IMG/VR virus record: IMGVR_UViG_3300025133_000029
Span: 97,003-161,002 of that record
DNA: 64,000 bases
Source: a virus
Reading direction: 5' to 3' (one strand)
Part shown: piece by piece, positions 1-9,783 of the stretch
Layout: each line of letters opens with the position of its first letter
How positions within the stretch are numbered: the stretch's first letter is position 1
Position numbers and translations under genes: made by a program
Notes under the pieces: model-generated
Databases searched by the model: none
What the model saw: the letters and a program-made list of their open reading frames with translations, nothing else
What the model was told of the DNA's origin: nothing

Positions 1-285
1 TTGTCTATGGATATAGGAAGTCCCATCCACCAAACGGAGCTGCCTCTTTATTCAATGGAAGATGTGCAGCAAGATTATGCAGATTTCTATAATGAACCTC
101 CTGAAGTACAACAAAAACTCGAGCACCTACTGGCTAGCGCACGAAATAGCATGCTTGAGCAACAAATTTCTAATGCGAACTCAGTGAGGTCATTCTATAG
201 TCGTCTTCGTGGTGCGCCTACAAGGGATCCAGAACCACAAGAACCTATACAAAGCACTGCGTTAGAAGACGATACCGAATTTTAG
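1..285 (+). CDS. hypothetical protein, possibly 5'-truncated
   Basis: The frame is open from the first base of the window (TTG codon) to a TAA at 283-285, so the true start may lie upstream. The 94 residues are acidic and polar with no recognised motif. The stop is 30 bp before the start of the giant gene at 315, so both are probably in one operon with the capsid genes. Function unknown; a small virion or head-to-tail protein would fit the location, but that is inference only. Confidence 0.6.
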   Translation: MSMDIGSPIHQTELPLYSMEDVQQDYADFYNEPPEVQQKLEHLLASARNSMLEQQISNANSVRSFYSRLRGAPTRDPEPQEPIQSTALEDDTEF

Positions 286-314
286 AAAAAAAGTGTCACT
301 CGGAGATAGAGTCT

Positions 315-3300
315 ATGTCGGGAAAGATGAACTTGACCTTTGATGAAAGCGGTCAACTGAAAAGTGTGAATATCTCTGGTGATATTCCTCCAGATGCTCA
401 AGAACACGTCAAGCGAGCTTTGGGCTGGGAAGGGATGGAGGAAGAAGGATCTTTAGACGCTAAAGATTTGAATCATCCGACAACACCTCCGGGTGATAAA
501 CAAGACTTTGGGATGGAGACAGGAGATCCATCTTTGGATCAATCGCATGAGGAGCATGGTTCATTTCCTCACTCCGCTCCACCGAGTCTGGATCCTCCTC
601 CTCCTCAAGAGGATCCCGCGAATCATCCTCTGGAGACAGCTAATCCAAGAGCATCCGGTAATTCCTCTATGGGTCCTTTGCCGGTTATGCAGGATGCAGG
701 GATGGCAGGAGGGCCAGTAAATCCTCCCGATCCAGATTCCTTTATGACAACACCACCTCCGGAACTATCAGCTGGAACAGTTCGAGATTTGTATGGTCCG
801 AGTCCGGGGTCAGCAGAAGACGGGTTTCATGTGGCTCCTCCTGGTGAGAATGAACCAATCCTCAATCAAATGGTTCAAGATCAGCAGATGGAAGAGATGG
901 GTGCTTCCCCGGAGGCAGTCGTTGATATTCCGAGGGGGATTTCTCAGGAGCAATTTGCTCAACTGCCTCCTGAAGAACAGGAGGAATATCATGCTCTCCT
1001 GAGTCGTATGAACGATGCTATTGATGGGCACCAACATCAAACATTTCGTACATTGATAGGTCGTGTGCAAGAATTACAGCGGAAGATGAAGTCCTTTGCG
1101 CCAGAGCCCATGCAAGAGATGCCAGAAGTTCCGCCACCGCAGTATGCCAAGTCGGTGTCGGGGTATGATGTTTCTTATTATCTTGGAAGAGAAGGAAGTC
1201 TGCGAAAATCAGACGAAGATTCTCCGATGAGTGCAGACGGTCCGAATTTGAGATCGGCGGTTTCTTTGTCTACACCTTCTAGCAAGATGGATTCACCGGG
1301 GTCCGAAGGATCTGGTGGAGGCTTGTCTTCAGGAGAGTCGACATCTTCCTCGACTGCCTCCCCCGGTTCCTCGGTGAAGCAGAGTTCACTCTTCTCGTCT
1401 GGATCAGGATCAAATAAATCTCCTGGTCTTGGGTCCTCCTCGAGTTCAGATGAACCCGACTTGTCATCTTTTCCGGTTAGGCATGTGGCTCCGGGTAAAT
1501 TTCAAGAAAGCCAAGACAGTGGCGATAGTGCGTCTGTAGAAAGTACTGGATCGAGTGGGGTTTTCGGGGGTAGTAATGATGATGATGTTGATATCTCTTC
1601 GTTTCCAGTTCGGCATGTAGCGCCGAGCGGTCCCAGCGGAGGGAGCGGTGTGGATGATGGGAGAGAGCGGACAAACCTGCAGGCTCCTGCAGATGTTTTC
1701 GGTCGTCATTTGGATTCAAAAGGGGATCTTCATTCAAGAGGATCTCTCCATAGAATGAAACATCCAAAGTTTCATCATAGTCAGTCTCATGCTCGCTTAG
1801 TAAGTACGGGGAGCAGTCATCCCCACGAAGATCATGGTCAGATGGAGAATTATCTTCACGATCTTCTTAATCATCCCGATCATGCGGAGAGTTCCACGAA
1901 ACTTCGCGAACTTCGTGAGAAGTATGGAGAGGATTTTACTCCTTACGTCATGTCTTGGTTTGAGCACAAGCACCACTATGACCCGGAGCATCCGGAGCAA
2001 AATAGGGGTTCAAGAGCTTCTCGTGGTTCTGATGGCATTGTACCAATGATACAAGGGAAGTCCCATAATGGGCAGGGAGCACATATGTTCCAGTTCCAAG
2101 AGGGACCACACCCAGTTCATCATGGTTATGGGGGACCAGCCGCGACGGCAACTGGTCTAACGCAGGCTAAATGGCAGGATCGAGATGCTCGTGGGGCTTG
2201 GCACCAAGCCATTGCACGAACTCATTCGAACGAAGAAAACAATCACCCCAGCAACGTTGATTTTGAATTTCAGGGTGTGCCTCACACAGTTCAAATTCAT
2301 CCGGACCTATATGAGGATGTTGCTTCTGGTGAGATTTCGCCCCTCATGGCTTATCATCGAACGATGGAGATTTTAAGGGCGGAGAGTCCCGAGAAGCTAC
2401 GTTGGGGGATAAAGGACAGAGAGAATCCAGATAGATATCATGCTTATGAGCAGCAAGGGATGTCTGCGGGAGGAAAAACCAAGAGAATCGCAAATGGCCT
2501 AGCTGCGGATCAAGGGCACTACTTAGATGTCTTGGGACACGATGGTTCCTTACATGGGGAGCAATTACCCAACTGGGGAGATGATTTCAGTAGACAACAG
2601 CATTGGTTCTTTCATACCACTCAAGATGGATTTCTAGGTGGTATGAGTGACGAAGATGTTGATCTGGGAAGAATATTTGGTAAAGATAACCAATCCCTTC
2701 AAGATGGATTTTTGAAAGCTGCTCGTAGAGAAGGCAAAAAAGGACTTCATGGTAAGTTGAGTCCTTCGGGGTATAACCAGCGTCATTATTTGTATCACAG
2801 TGAGGATGATGATGCTCATCTGGGCGCGAGGTCGAAGGCTGCATTGCAGAGTGGTCGTTCTCATGTGGAGACATTCCGAAATGAAGACGGATCTCCACGA
2901 GCATCGTTGTTTCGGAGAGAGATTGGTCCCGATGCGAGTGATACTCGTCCAAGTTCACAGCCGTATGTTTTGGTGGAGCATAGTACGGATGATAAAGGAA
3001 ATCCGACACCAGGAAATAAGTGGTTTACCGCAGGAAAGGAAGGACAGGATCGTGTTTACTTTGGAACGGAGCATGGTGCTCGTCACGCGATAGATTTATT
3101 TGATCGGGTGAAGCGTGGTCAGCAGCATCCTAATGGGATTCATCAAGCGTATGCAGATTTGCAACTGCGAGAGAAGTGCCATCCCGCAATACGTGAACAA
3201 ATGGAACAACAATTTCCCTTGCTTTCGCGTATTCAATTTGGGGAGTTGCCTTATCAAGCAGTAGAGAAAGAAGTTCGACTTGGAACAGGCAAAGGTGGTG

Positions 3301-5258
3301 CGGATAAAACGTACCGAATGAGGTCGTTGAATCCTGTTATTACGGATGAAGAGTTCTGGGGAGACTACGAGTCTGTTCTGGCCACACGCGGGTCGCTGCG
3401 CCCTGAAGGGGAACAAGGTCAAGGATCTTTGCGTGCTCGTTTTGCTAATTCTGGCATGGTGGGTGAGATGTTCCCCATGATAGATAAAGCGATACGAGAA
3501 ACGAAGAATGCATGGGGACAGTTTGATGCTAAACATTGGCGTCACGATGCAAATGGAAATGTTGATTCCGACTACCAGCAAATGTTCATCGAGGCGGTCA
3601 GGGCAATCAGAGGAAAGTTTTTGACTGTTCGGCAAGGGGCGATGAACCAAGGAGGTTTTGTTCCAAACCAGGGGCCAACACAGGCAGCGCATCGTGGTAA
3701 AGGTGAAAGGGGGAAAGATTATGCTCCTCCAGGACGTCGGTGGGGAGCGGAGTGGAATGCGGGGCAGGGTAATTCCTTTATTGGATCCTATATCAGCACG
3801 CTCTTGCGATCTCAGGGTGGTCCTTTATCTAACTATTATCGTGACTATGTTGACCATGGTGCTAGCATTCCAGAAGATGTTTGGAAGAAAGAATTCCTGG
3901 ATGATTGGAAGCAAACTCAGGTAGATCAGTGGAATGTGGAGATTGGCCCATTTATACCCGAAGAGGAGCAGAGGAGTTTATTTAATGAGTTCGTAAAAGA
4001 CTTGCGGGGTATTGGGAATAGAAGTCAGGCCAGAGAGTTTTATCGAAGAAACCGTGGATGGGCGATGTATCCACAGTATAGGAAGAAGATAGGGCAGGGT
4101 GATCTGAGTGAGCGAACGGGTGTTGGGCATGGGGCAGATTATGCTTCTCAGGGGAGGCGTGAGGAGATCGCAGATGCGACGAGTGCTAGCATGGGGATGC
4201 TCAACCCAGAAGAAGCGATGATGGAGAAAGAGAGATTGGGGGGGAGTTATGCAGATAACTTATTATCGCTTGCCCCTGAATCTTCGGATTCGGAATCTGG
4301 TGTTGGGGGTCTTGATGCTTTAGCAGCTTTTGATCAAGGTGGAGAGGTGTCGGAAGAGGAACAGCGTTTTCATGACAGCATGGCTCGTATAAAAGGTGAA
4401 AAGAACGATCCTTCAAAGGAACTGTCAATCAAGGCAGGAGCGTATGTTCGGAGAAATGTCAACGCAGAGATGGATGCGTTGGTAAAGAATCACCCTGAGT
4501 TAACACAGGGGGTAGATTTGGACGAAGATGGTGATCATAACTTTCTTGACAACCATATCTATTGGCCCATCTATGATGCTTATCAGGCAATAATGACGGA
4601 GAAGGTGCTAAGGGCATCGGGGAAAGTGGTTAACAACGAAAATCTAATATCTCTGGGAAGCAGAATATTGGCTCGTTACATTTATGATCAGCATGGTGGT
4701 GAGATTGACTCCTTTGATCGAGAAGACATACAGCGCCTTGCAGAGATGAGTCGAAAGTATATTGAGCCTCTTGTGGAGAATCAAGAGCTTATGCAGGCTT
4801 TGACTAGCCATGGAAAGGCATCAACTCGAAAAAGTCTCTCTGGTTTAGATGCGGGACATATTTTGGCAACGAAACGACTGATACAGCAGAAGCGGAATAG
4901 TGTTGTGAAGTCCATATTGGATGCGGTTGCTCCTGAAAACGACATCAAGCGACTGGTTCTCTTGCGTCTCATTAAGTCACTCCGAAGTGGTGAGTTACTC
5001 AAGAGCCGTGGAGAAAGTTTAGTTGAATTGACGAGTCGATATCACCCAAAGATTTCAGAGTTTGTGGATTCAACGACTCCTCAAGAGTCGCTTCGACATG
5101 TATTGTCTTGGTATGCAGAGTTTCGCCATCATGAATTGTTCAAGGGTCTACTGGATCATGTTCAAGCGGAAATACGCTTAGATGAGGCGGATGCGCTTCA
5201 CAAGTCTGCGAAATTGAGGTTCGTATCTGCGTTTTATAATCCCTTACAGAGTAATTAG
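315..5258 (+). CDS. giant 1647-aa protein with long disordered N-terminal region, probable virion-associated protein
   Basis: Starts at ATG 315 after a GGAGATAGAG ribosome site. Residues 1 to about 500 are low complexity, rich in Pro, Ser, Gly and acidic residues. Within this part the motif D-(L/I)-SSFPVRHVAP occurs twice, about 45 residues apart, as an imperfect internal duplication. The remainder looks globular and rich in His, Trp and charged residues; the last 350 residues appear helical. I see no nuclease, peptidase or lysozyme motif. It lies just upstream of the prohead protease and capsid genes, so a structural or ejected internal protein is plausible (inference). Family not recognised. 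Confidence 0.85.
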   Translation: MSGKMNLTFDESGQLKSVNISGDIPPDAQEHVKRALGWEGMEEEGSLDAKDLNHPTTPPGDKQDFGMETGDPSLDQSHEEHGSFPHSAPPSLDPPPPQEDPANHPLETANPRASGNSSMGPLPVMQDAGMAGGPVNPPDPDSFMTTPPPELSAGTVRDLYGPSPGSAEDGFHVAPPGENEPILNQMVQDQQMEEMGASPEAVVDIPRGISQEQFAQLPPEEQEEYHALLSRMNDAIDGHQHQTFRTLIGRVQELQRKMKSFAPEPMQEMPEVPPPQYAKSVSGYDVSYYLGREGSLRKSDEDSPMSADGPNLRSAVSLSTPSSKMDSPGSEGSGGGLSSGESTSSSTASPGSSVKQSSLFSSGSGSNKSPGLGSSSSSDEPDLSSFPVRHVAPGKFQESQDSGDSASVESTGSSGVFGGSNDDDVDISSFPVRHVAPSGPSGGSGVDDGRERTNLQAPADVFGRHLDSKGDLHSRGSLHRMKHPKFHHSQSHARLVSTGSSHPHEDHGQMENYLHDLLNHPDHAESSTKLRELREKYGEDFTPYVMSWFEHKHHYDPEHPEQNRGSRASRGSDGIVPMIQGKSHNGQGAHMFQFQEGPHPVHHGYGGPAATATGLTQAKWQDRDARGAWHQAIARTHSNEENNHPSNVDFEFQGVPHTVQIHPDLYEDVASGEISPLMAYHRTMEILRAESPEKLRWGIKDRENPDRYHAYEQQGMSAGGKTKRIANGLAADQGHYLDVLGHDGSLHGEQLPNWGDDFSRQQHWFFHTTQDGFLGGMSDEDVDLGRIFGKDNQSLQDGFLKAARREGKKGLHGKLSPSGYNQRHYLYHSEDDDAHLGARSKAALQSGRSHVETFRNEDGSPRASLFRREIGPDASDTRPSSQPYVLVEHSTDDKGNPTPGNKWFTAGKEGQDRVYFGTEHGARHAIDLFDRVKRGQQHPNGIHQAYADLQLREKCHPAIREQMEQQFPLLSRIQFGELPYQAVEKEVRLGTGKGGADKTYRMRSLNPVITDEEFWGDYESVLATRGSLRPEGEQGQGSLRARFANSGMVGEMFPMIDKAIRETKNAWGQFDAKHWRHDANGNVDSDYQQMFIEAVRAIRGKFLTVRQGAMNQGGFVPNQGPTQAAHRGKGERGKDYAPPGRRWGAEWNAGQGNSFIGSYISTLLRSQGGPLSNYYRDYVDHGASIPEDVWKKEFLDDWKQTQVDQWNVEIGPFIPEEEQRSLFNEFVKDLRGIGNRSQAREFYRRNRGWAMYPQYRKKIGQGDLSERTGVGHGADYASQGRREEIADATSASMGMLNPEEAMMEKERLGGSYADNLLSLAPESSDSESGVGGLDALAAFDQGGEVSEEEQRFHDSMARIKGEKNDPSKELSIKAGAYVRRNVNAEMDALVKNHPELTQGVDLDEDGDHNFLDNHIYWPIYDAYQAIMTEKVLRASGKVVNNENLISLGSRILARYIYDQHGGEIDSFDREDIQRLAEMSRKYIEPLVENQELMQALTSHGKASTRKSLSGLDAGHILATKRLIQQKRNSVVKSILDAVAPENDIKRLVLLRLIKSLRSGELLKSRGESLVELTSRYHPKISEFVDSTTPQESLRHVLSWYAEFRHHELFKGLLDHVQAEIRLDEADALHKSAKLRFVSAFYNPLQSN

Positions 5259-5293
5259 TTTTATAGAGGAGAAGAGTGTCTGGTTTTCTTCGA

Positions 5294-5312
5294 ATCTTTA
5301 GAGTCTAAAGAT
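5294..5312. repeat. 19-bp palindrome
   Basis: Perfect ATCTTTAGA-G-TCTAAAGAT, first of a pair 57 bp apart before the zinc-ribbon gene. Confidence 0.95.
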
Positions 5313-5350
5313 TTCCTGATATGTTGATGGTGTGTCAATTGTCTTTATGG

Positions 5351-5369
5351 ATCTTTAGACTCTAAAGAT
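5351..5369. repeat. 19-bp palindrome
   Basis: Perfect, central C; 24 bp upstream of ATG 5393. Confidence 0.95.
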
Positions 5370-5392
5370 TTTCTTATTATTTGGATGGTGTA

Positions 5393-5689
5393 ATGAGTGA
5401 AATGCGAGAACTCCGATGTTCAAAGTGCGGCAATCGTATGTTGCGCAAATCGGGCAAGGACGGGCGTTGGAGGTTGAGCAGTTTGGTTATTACTATGGAT
5501 AACCAGGGGATGGATTTTACTATCATATGTAAGGATTGTCGGTCAGAGGAGAAGGTCCCTGTGCGATTACAAATGGCTCTCCCGCCGACCATCCCTGGTA
5601 ATCCTCTTGCTCCTCAAGAAGAGGATCGACCCAACACACCACTTACTTTTAAAGAGCAGAAAAAAACAAGCGGTGAAGCAATAGATTGA
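5393..5689 (+). CDS. small zinc-ribbon protein
   Basis: A 98-residue protein from ATG 5393; a TTG 12 bases upstream is in frame but less likely. It has two Cys pairs, CSKC near residue 10 and CKDC near residue 48, spaced as in a zinc ribbon, followed by a Pro-rich tail. It is preceded by two copies of the 19-bp palindrome (5294-5312 and 5351-5369), so it may be regulated separately from the giant gene upstream. Possible roles are nucleic-acid binding or a small structural protein; nothing decides between them. Confidence 0.75.
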   Translation: MSEMRELRCSKCGNRMLRKSGKDGRWRLSSLVITMDNQGMDFTIICKDCRSEEKVPVRLQMALPPTIPGNPLAPQEEDRPNTPLTFKEQKKTSGEAID

Positions 5690-5837
5690 AATTGTGTTTT
5701 TTGTAAAAAAACTTGACACGGATTTCATTTTGTTTGTAGTTTGAAAAGCACAGTTCTTCTTCGGACTTATTTTGGTTCATTTGAAATAAGTGTGAAGTGG
5801 TTCAAAGAAATGTATGCAAAGAATGTGTTTTGCATGG

Positions 5838-5870
5838 AAGGGAGAGTGCCCTACGGTCCTCTCCCTTTTT
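5838..5870 (+). terminator. intrinsic terminator upstream of prohead protease
   Basis: Stem GGGAGAG / CTCTCCC (5840-5846 and 5859-5865), 12-nt loop, then TTTTT. It could end transcription from the genes at 1-5689, or a short RNA from a weak TTGACA promoter at 5713. Confidence 0.75.
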
Positions 5871-5907
5871 GCATTTAAAGTGCAGAGTTTCTTCAATGAG
5901 ATGAAAA

Positions 5908-6858
5908 ATGCTTCCTTTTATACGACCCGCACAAGAAAAACAATATGACTATGGCACTCTAATAGACCCGTGGGACTTGCTTTCTAAAGCGATGCCTGAT
6001 GGACAGTTGGGTGATTTTGGTTTTGCCATAAAGGGCATGGCTCGAAAAGAGGAGAGCACTGGATTCCAGCGGAGGTGGATTCGCGGTGTTGCATCAACAC
6101 CGGATCTTGACTTGCAGGAAGAAACTATTATCCAGAAAGGCTTAGATCTTAGATATTTTCGTCAGTATGGTTTTTTCAATGATGACCATAAGCCGGGAAA
6201 TAATAACAAGGTCGGAGAACCCACAGTCGCTACACTTAAGACCGTAAAGAACAAGTCAGGGAAGTCTCTTCTTGGTTTGTGGACAGAGGGTTTTATTTGG
6301 GCAAAAGGACATCATCCTGGCGCAGACCATATATGGGAATTAGCGAAGGCGATGGAGATGAGCGGGTCTCGTCGTCAAATGGCATTCTCTATACAGGGGA
6401 AAGTCCTTCTTAGAGACGGTGGAAGAGTTCTAAAAGCTTGGGTTCAGGATATTGCCATTACACCAAGTCCCATTAATCCTGAGACATGGTTGGAGCTTGC
6501 TCCACAGTTAGCCAAGTCTTTGGACACACCACATGATAGAGATGTTATTTGTAAAAGCATTTCTATAGATCCAGATGCATTTGATGATTCTCCCTCTGTT
6601 GATCTTGGGGAAGCAATGGAGAGTCATAAGGCATTGAGTGTAGCAGGAGGTAGTATCCTGGTGCCTCAGTCATTAGAGGGTACTCGTAACGCAACGTTTC
6701 GATCCTATCCTCCTGGTCATCCCCAAAACAACGAAGCTCCTAGTGAACTTAATAAGAGTTTGGTTTTTGCTTTCAACGAATTTCGTCGTCGCAACTACAA
6801 TGAGCATCGTGCATGGCAGTTGGCTCAAGCCGCAGTGGCTAGAACCATGTTTCTTTAG
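5908..6858 (+). CDS. prohead maturation protease (U35/assemblin-like serine protease)
   Basis: The 316-residue protein carries the marks of the HK97-type prohead protease family: GVASTPDLDLQEE near residues 60-72, a catalytic His candidate in DDHKPG (His94), a catalytic Ser candidate in MAFSIQGK (Ser161), and the ITPSPINP turn near 184-191. In this family the enzyme acts inside the procapsid, cutting scaffold and capsid delta domains before packaging. The order protease, scaffold-position gene, capsid gene matches known phage modules. The region after residue 215 is less conserved and may be a self-cleaved tail. The start at ATG 5908 has only a weak ribosome site. Confidence 0.9.
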   Translation: MLPFIRPAQEKQYDYGTLIDPWDLLSKAMPDGQLGDFGFAIKGMARKEESTGFQRRWIRGVASTPDLDLQEETIIQKGLDLRYFRQYGFFNDDHKPGNNNKVGEPTVATLKTVKNKSGKSLLGLWTEGFIWAKGHHPGADHIWELAKAMEMSGSRRQMAFSIQGKVLLRDGGRVLKAWVQDIAITPSPINPETWLELAPQLAKSLDTPHDRDVICKSISIDPDAFDDSPSVDLGEAMESHKALSVAGGSILVPQSLEGTRNATFRSYPPGHPQNNEAPSELNKSLVFAFNEFRRRNYNEHRAWQLAQAAVARTMFL

Positions 6859-6893
6859 TGTATCTCCCCAACCTCACAAGAGGAGAATTTGAG

Positions 6894-8021
6894 ATGTCCC
6901 AACAACCAAACTCGAACACAGCACTCTTGCACAGCATCGATCATCTCGATGACCTGCTGTCCAAGTCCCAGATTGTTACGGGTGGAAATTCCGAACGCCG
7001 AGAATGGGCTGGTTCCCAGCATACGGATGAGAAAACCCCATCCCCGGCTCCTGATGGCACAAGCTATCAACCTGACAAACCTATCGCTCACAAGTCCATC
7101 GCGGAAATGTCGAATGAAGAGATCCAATCTTTTCTGGAGCTTCGCAAATCTGGACTCCCCAATGTTCGCGCAGCCGAAGCAGAGATTGAGCGCCTTCCTG
7201 GTGTTCACAAGTCTATCTGTGGCGATTGTGTTGGTGTTGGTCAGGACGTGATGCGCAAATCCCGATGTGGAAATTGCGCAGGACACGGTATTGTCTTTGC
7301 TTACCCAGATGCGATGACGGGTCAGCAAGCTATGGCTATCGCAGACAAGTATAACTGTGGTCCCAATAGCATTTCCAAGAGCCAACCTTCCAATGAAGGT
7401 GGTGCTCGAGCGCAAGATCCAGATGCATCCTCGGTTCCTAAGACCATGACTGACTATAACCCCGATAAAAAGGGTGAGACCAGTCAAGATGTGGCAAAGG
7501 GTGGCGGCGAGTGTGACGAAGATCTTCTCCCAGAAGAAGGCGAAGAGTGGATGAAGTCTCTCCGGACTATCCAGAAGGGTCTCCATGCAGCGCTTGCCAG
7601 CTTGAAAGAGCAGGGCGCTCGTTTGGCCCATGTGGAGCAGCTTGCCACAGCGAGTGGGCGAACGACCTCCAATATGGCCAAGAGTTTCTCTGGCTACCAA
7701 GGCAATCCCGATCAGTCTCGTGTTCCCGCTCGTGGTCCCATGGCGCAAGGCCACGGTCTGCAGATAAACCCGCAAGATGTCCAGGTTCTCAACAAGAGCC
7801 AGGGTCCTGGTCTGCAACAGCAGCCCCAGGAAATCTCCCGTGATCAGTGGACAGAGATGAAGAAGTCGGCTACGGCTCTCGTCTATGAAGGCAAACTCGA
7901 CCCTGGTGTTGTTTTGCGAATGGACACCGATCAGATGCCTACCCCTGAAATCATGCAAATGATTCAAGAGCGTATGCATGCAGGTCGCCAACAAGCCCCA
8001 CAACAGAATTACTACCAGTAG
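6894..8021 (+). CDS. scaffold-position protein with DnaJ-like CxxCxGxG zinc centre
   Basis: I chose ATG 6894 because GAGGAGAATTTGAG lies directly upstream; an in-frame ATG at 6858 overlaps the protease stop. The 375-residue protein is hydrophilic. Residues 109-128 hold two CxxC pairs (Cys109/112 and Cys125/128), the first followed by VGVG and the second by AGHG, resembling half of a DnaJ zinc centre. Residues about 210-250 look coiled-coil, and the C-terminus is Gln-rich. Its place between protease and capsid gene is where scaffolds usually lie, so scaffold or internal core protein is the best guess. Codon use is more C-rich than in neighbouring hypothetical genes, as for the capsid gene. Confidence 0.8.
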   Translation: MSQQPNSNTALLHSIDHLDDLLSKSQIVTGGNSERREWAGSQHTDEKTPSPAPDGTSYQPDKPIAHKSIAEMSNEEIQSFLELRKSGLPNVRAAEAEIERLPGVHKSICGDCVGVGQDVMRKSRCGNCAGHGIVFAYPDAMTGQQAMAIADKYNCGPNSISKSQPSNEGGARAQDPDASSVPKTMTDYNPDKKGETSQDVAKGGGECDEDLLPEEGEEWMKSLRTIQKGLHAALASLKEQGARLAHVEQLATASGRTTSNMAKSFSGYQGNPDQSRVPARGPMAQGHGLQINPQDVQVLNKSQGPGLQQQPQEISRDQWTEMKKSATALVYEGKLDPGVVLRMDTDQMPTPEIMQMIQERMHAGRQQAPQQNYYQ

Positions 8022-8127
8022 TCTCTCTTAGCGTTGCCGCGCTCAGAGAATAAAAAGGCAGGTTTACTTTTCATGAAATGGAATCTTTAGAACTCAAAAG
8101 ATCTTCTGGCAAACACAAAGTCAAAAA

Positions 8128-8146
8128 TCTTTAGATTCTAAAGATT
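8128..8146. repeat. 19-bp palindrome
   Basis: Perfect arms, central T, in the leader of the capsid gene. A decayed copy lies at 8083-8102. Confidence 0.9.
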
Positions 8147-8211
8147 CTAAAAGAAGACGTAGCCTCCTTTTGTCTCTTTAGAAACTCCCTCTTCACTTAG
8201 GAGAAGAAAAG

Positions 8212-9702
8212 ATGTACCCACCCGTCAGTCTTTCTCAATATAACGAGATGGGCTTGCATGGTTTTGGACATGGAACTCGACAGCAAGTCGACGAACTGAA
8301 CAAAGCCCTCTCCGCAGGCTACGTCACAGATCGGACCAACATGACAGGCGGCAACGCACTTCGTGTCGAGTCTTTGGAAGAATCTTTGAAGGTTCTCACC
8401 TTCACCGATCGCCACCTTAAGCTCTGGCCCAAAATCCACAAGAGCCCCGCGTACTCCACTGTAGAAGAATACAATCAGCTTACGAGCTATGGGAATGATT
8501 TCTACGGTCCCTTCATTGGAGAGGGACAAACTCCTCAGTCGAATGACTCCAACTTCCAGCGTAAAACTGCGCTCGTGAAGTTCATGGGCACGACCCGAGA
8601 AGTTTCACACCAAGCCACTCTCGTCCATCCAGCACACGGTGACTTGATTGCGCTCGAGAACCAGAACGGAATCATGTGGCTCCTTCGCCAGATTGAAGTC
8701 TTCTTGTTCAAAGGAAATCGAAACCTCGCCTTCAGTGGTGAGAGTGTGATGTTCGATGGGCTCGATCAACTGATCGATTCGAGCAACTATCTCGACGTTG
8801 AGGGTTCCCCTCTTCAAGAGAGCGACTTCGAAGAAGCCAGCAACCTGCTCGCCGAAAACTACGCCTTCCCCACTGACGCCTTCCTCGGCTTCCGTCCCAT
8901 GTCGGACCTCGTGAAGACCTTCTATCCCCGCCATCGTGTGCAGCTTCCTTCCCCCACGGATGGTCGCATTGGACAAGCCGTAACAAGCATGTCCACACAA
9001 GCGGGTGTGTTGAACTTCAACGCAGACGTCTTCATCCAACGACCTGAGACTGCTCCCGACACTGTTCGCGGTCCCTCCACTATGGTCCCCACCGCTCCTG
9101 CAGGATTCTCGACCCTCGCGGTTACCGTTTCGACAGACGGTGAATTCGATAAGAGCCAGGGTGCCGACGACGCCGTTTATGGATACAAGGTCTCGGCCTG
9201 TAACCAGTATGGCGAATCCGTGGCCTCTGTTGCCGCGATTACCCCCACCCTCACGGGCGCAAACGCAGAGGCGGGGCACGTCATCACCTTCGTCATCAAA
9301 AACGCCGCAGCGCTCACCAATCCTCCCGAATACTTTAACGTGTATCGGACCCTCGCTCTGACTGCGACGACAACCTTGTCCGACGTTCAAGCTCTCTCCG
9401 CTCTCGCGTTCTCTCGTATTCTTCAGGTCCGCGCACGATCCCAGGCCGCAAACGGTTTGACTCCTGCCTCTCCTGGTGTTGAGACAGACAAGAACCAATT
9501 CATGCCATTCACGGAGATGGCCTACGTTGGAGAGCTTTCTCCGCAGGTGATAACTTGTCGCCAATTGGCTCCTCTGATGAAGATCGACCTTGCCCTCCAA
9601 GGACCCGTCTATCGTTGGATGATCTTGGCGTACATGGTCCCGATTCTCTTCGCTCCGCTGAAGTTCATGAGAATTCTGAACATCGGTAGATTGGGTAGCT
9701 AG
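8212..9702 (+). CDS. major capsid protein (HK97-like) with Ig/FN3-like insertion
   Basis: The 496-residue protein starts at ATG 8212 after AGGAGAAGAAAAG. Residues 90-170 (FIGEGQTPQSND, VKFMGTTREVSHQA, WLLRQIEVFLFKGN) look like the N-arm and P-domain region of HK97-fold capsid proteins. Residues about 285-405 (YGYKVSACNQYGES, then PPEYFNVYRT) look like an immunoglobulin or fibronectin-III type insertion, probably exposed on the capsid surface. The hydrophobic C-terminus would complete the A domain. The gene has strong C-ending codon bias and a terminator right after it, as expected for an abundantly made protein. The capsid assignment rests on context plus motif resemblance, without an alignment. 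Confidence 0.85.
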   Translation: MYPPVSLSQYNEMGLHGFGHGTRQQVDELNKALSAGYVTDRTNMTGGNALRVESLEESLKVLTFTDRHLKLWPKIHKSPAYSTVEEYNQLTSYGNDFYGPFIGEGQTPQSNDSNFQRKTALVKFMGTTREVSHQATLVHPAHGDLIALENQNGIMWLLRQIEVFLFKGNRNLAFSGESVMFDGLDQLIDSSNYLDVEGSPLQESDFEEASNLLAENYAFPTDAFLGFRPMSDLVKTFYPRHRVQLPSPTDGRIGQAVTSMSTQAGVLNFNADVFIQRPETAPDTVRGPSTMVPTAPAGFSTLAVTVSTDGEFDKSQGADDAVYGYKVSACNQYGESVASVAAITPTLTGANAEAGHVITFVIKNAAALTNPPEYFNVYRTLALTATTTLSDVQALSALAFSRILQVRARSQAANGLTPASPGVETDKNQFMPFTEMAYVGELSPQVITCRQLAPLMKIDLALQGPVYRWMILAYMVPILFAPLKFMRILNIGRLGS

Positions 9703-9744
9703 GTAAAAGCTTTCCCAATCTAGGGACTCTCGTAAGAGTTCTCT

Positions 9745-9783
9745 AAAAGCCTCCCCTGATATTAGTCGGGGGAGGCTTTTTTG
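9745..9783 (+). terminator. intrinsic terminator after major capsid gene
   Basis: Long stem AAAAGCCTCCCC / GGGGAGGCTTTT followed by more T residues, 42 bp past the capsid stop. The A-tract upstream makes it workable on both strands. Confidence 0.9.

Noticed and set aside
6855-8003. 382-codon - strand frame over the scaffold-position gene
   Set aside because: It mirrors the + strand gene, has no ribosome site, and the + strand frame has good start context and a zinc motif.
8605-9600. 331-codon - strand frame over the capsid gene
   Set aside because: Antisense shadow caused by the C-ending codon bias of the capsid gene.
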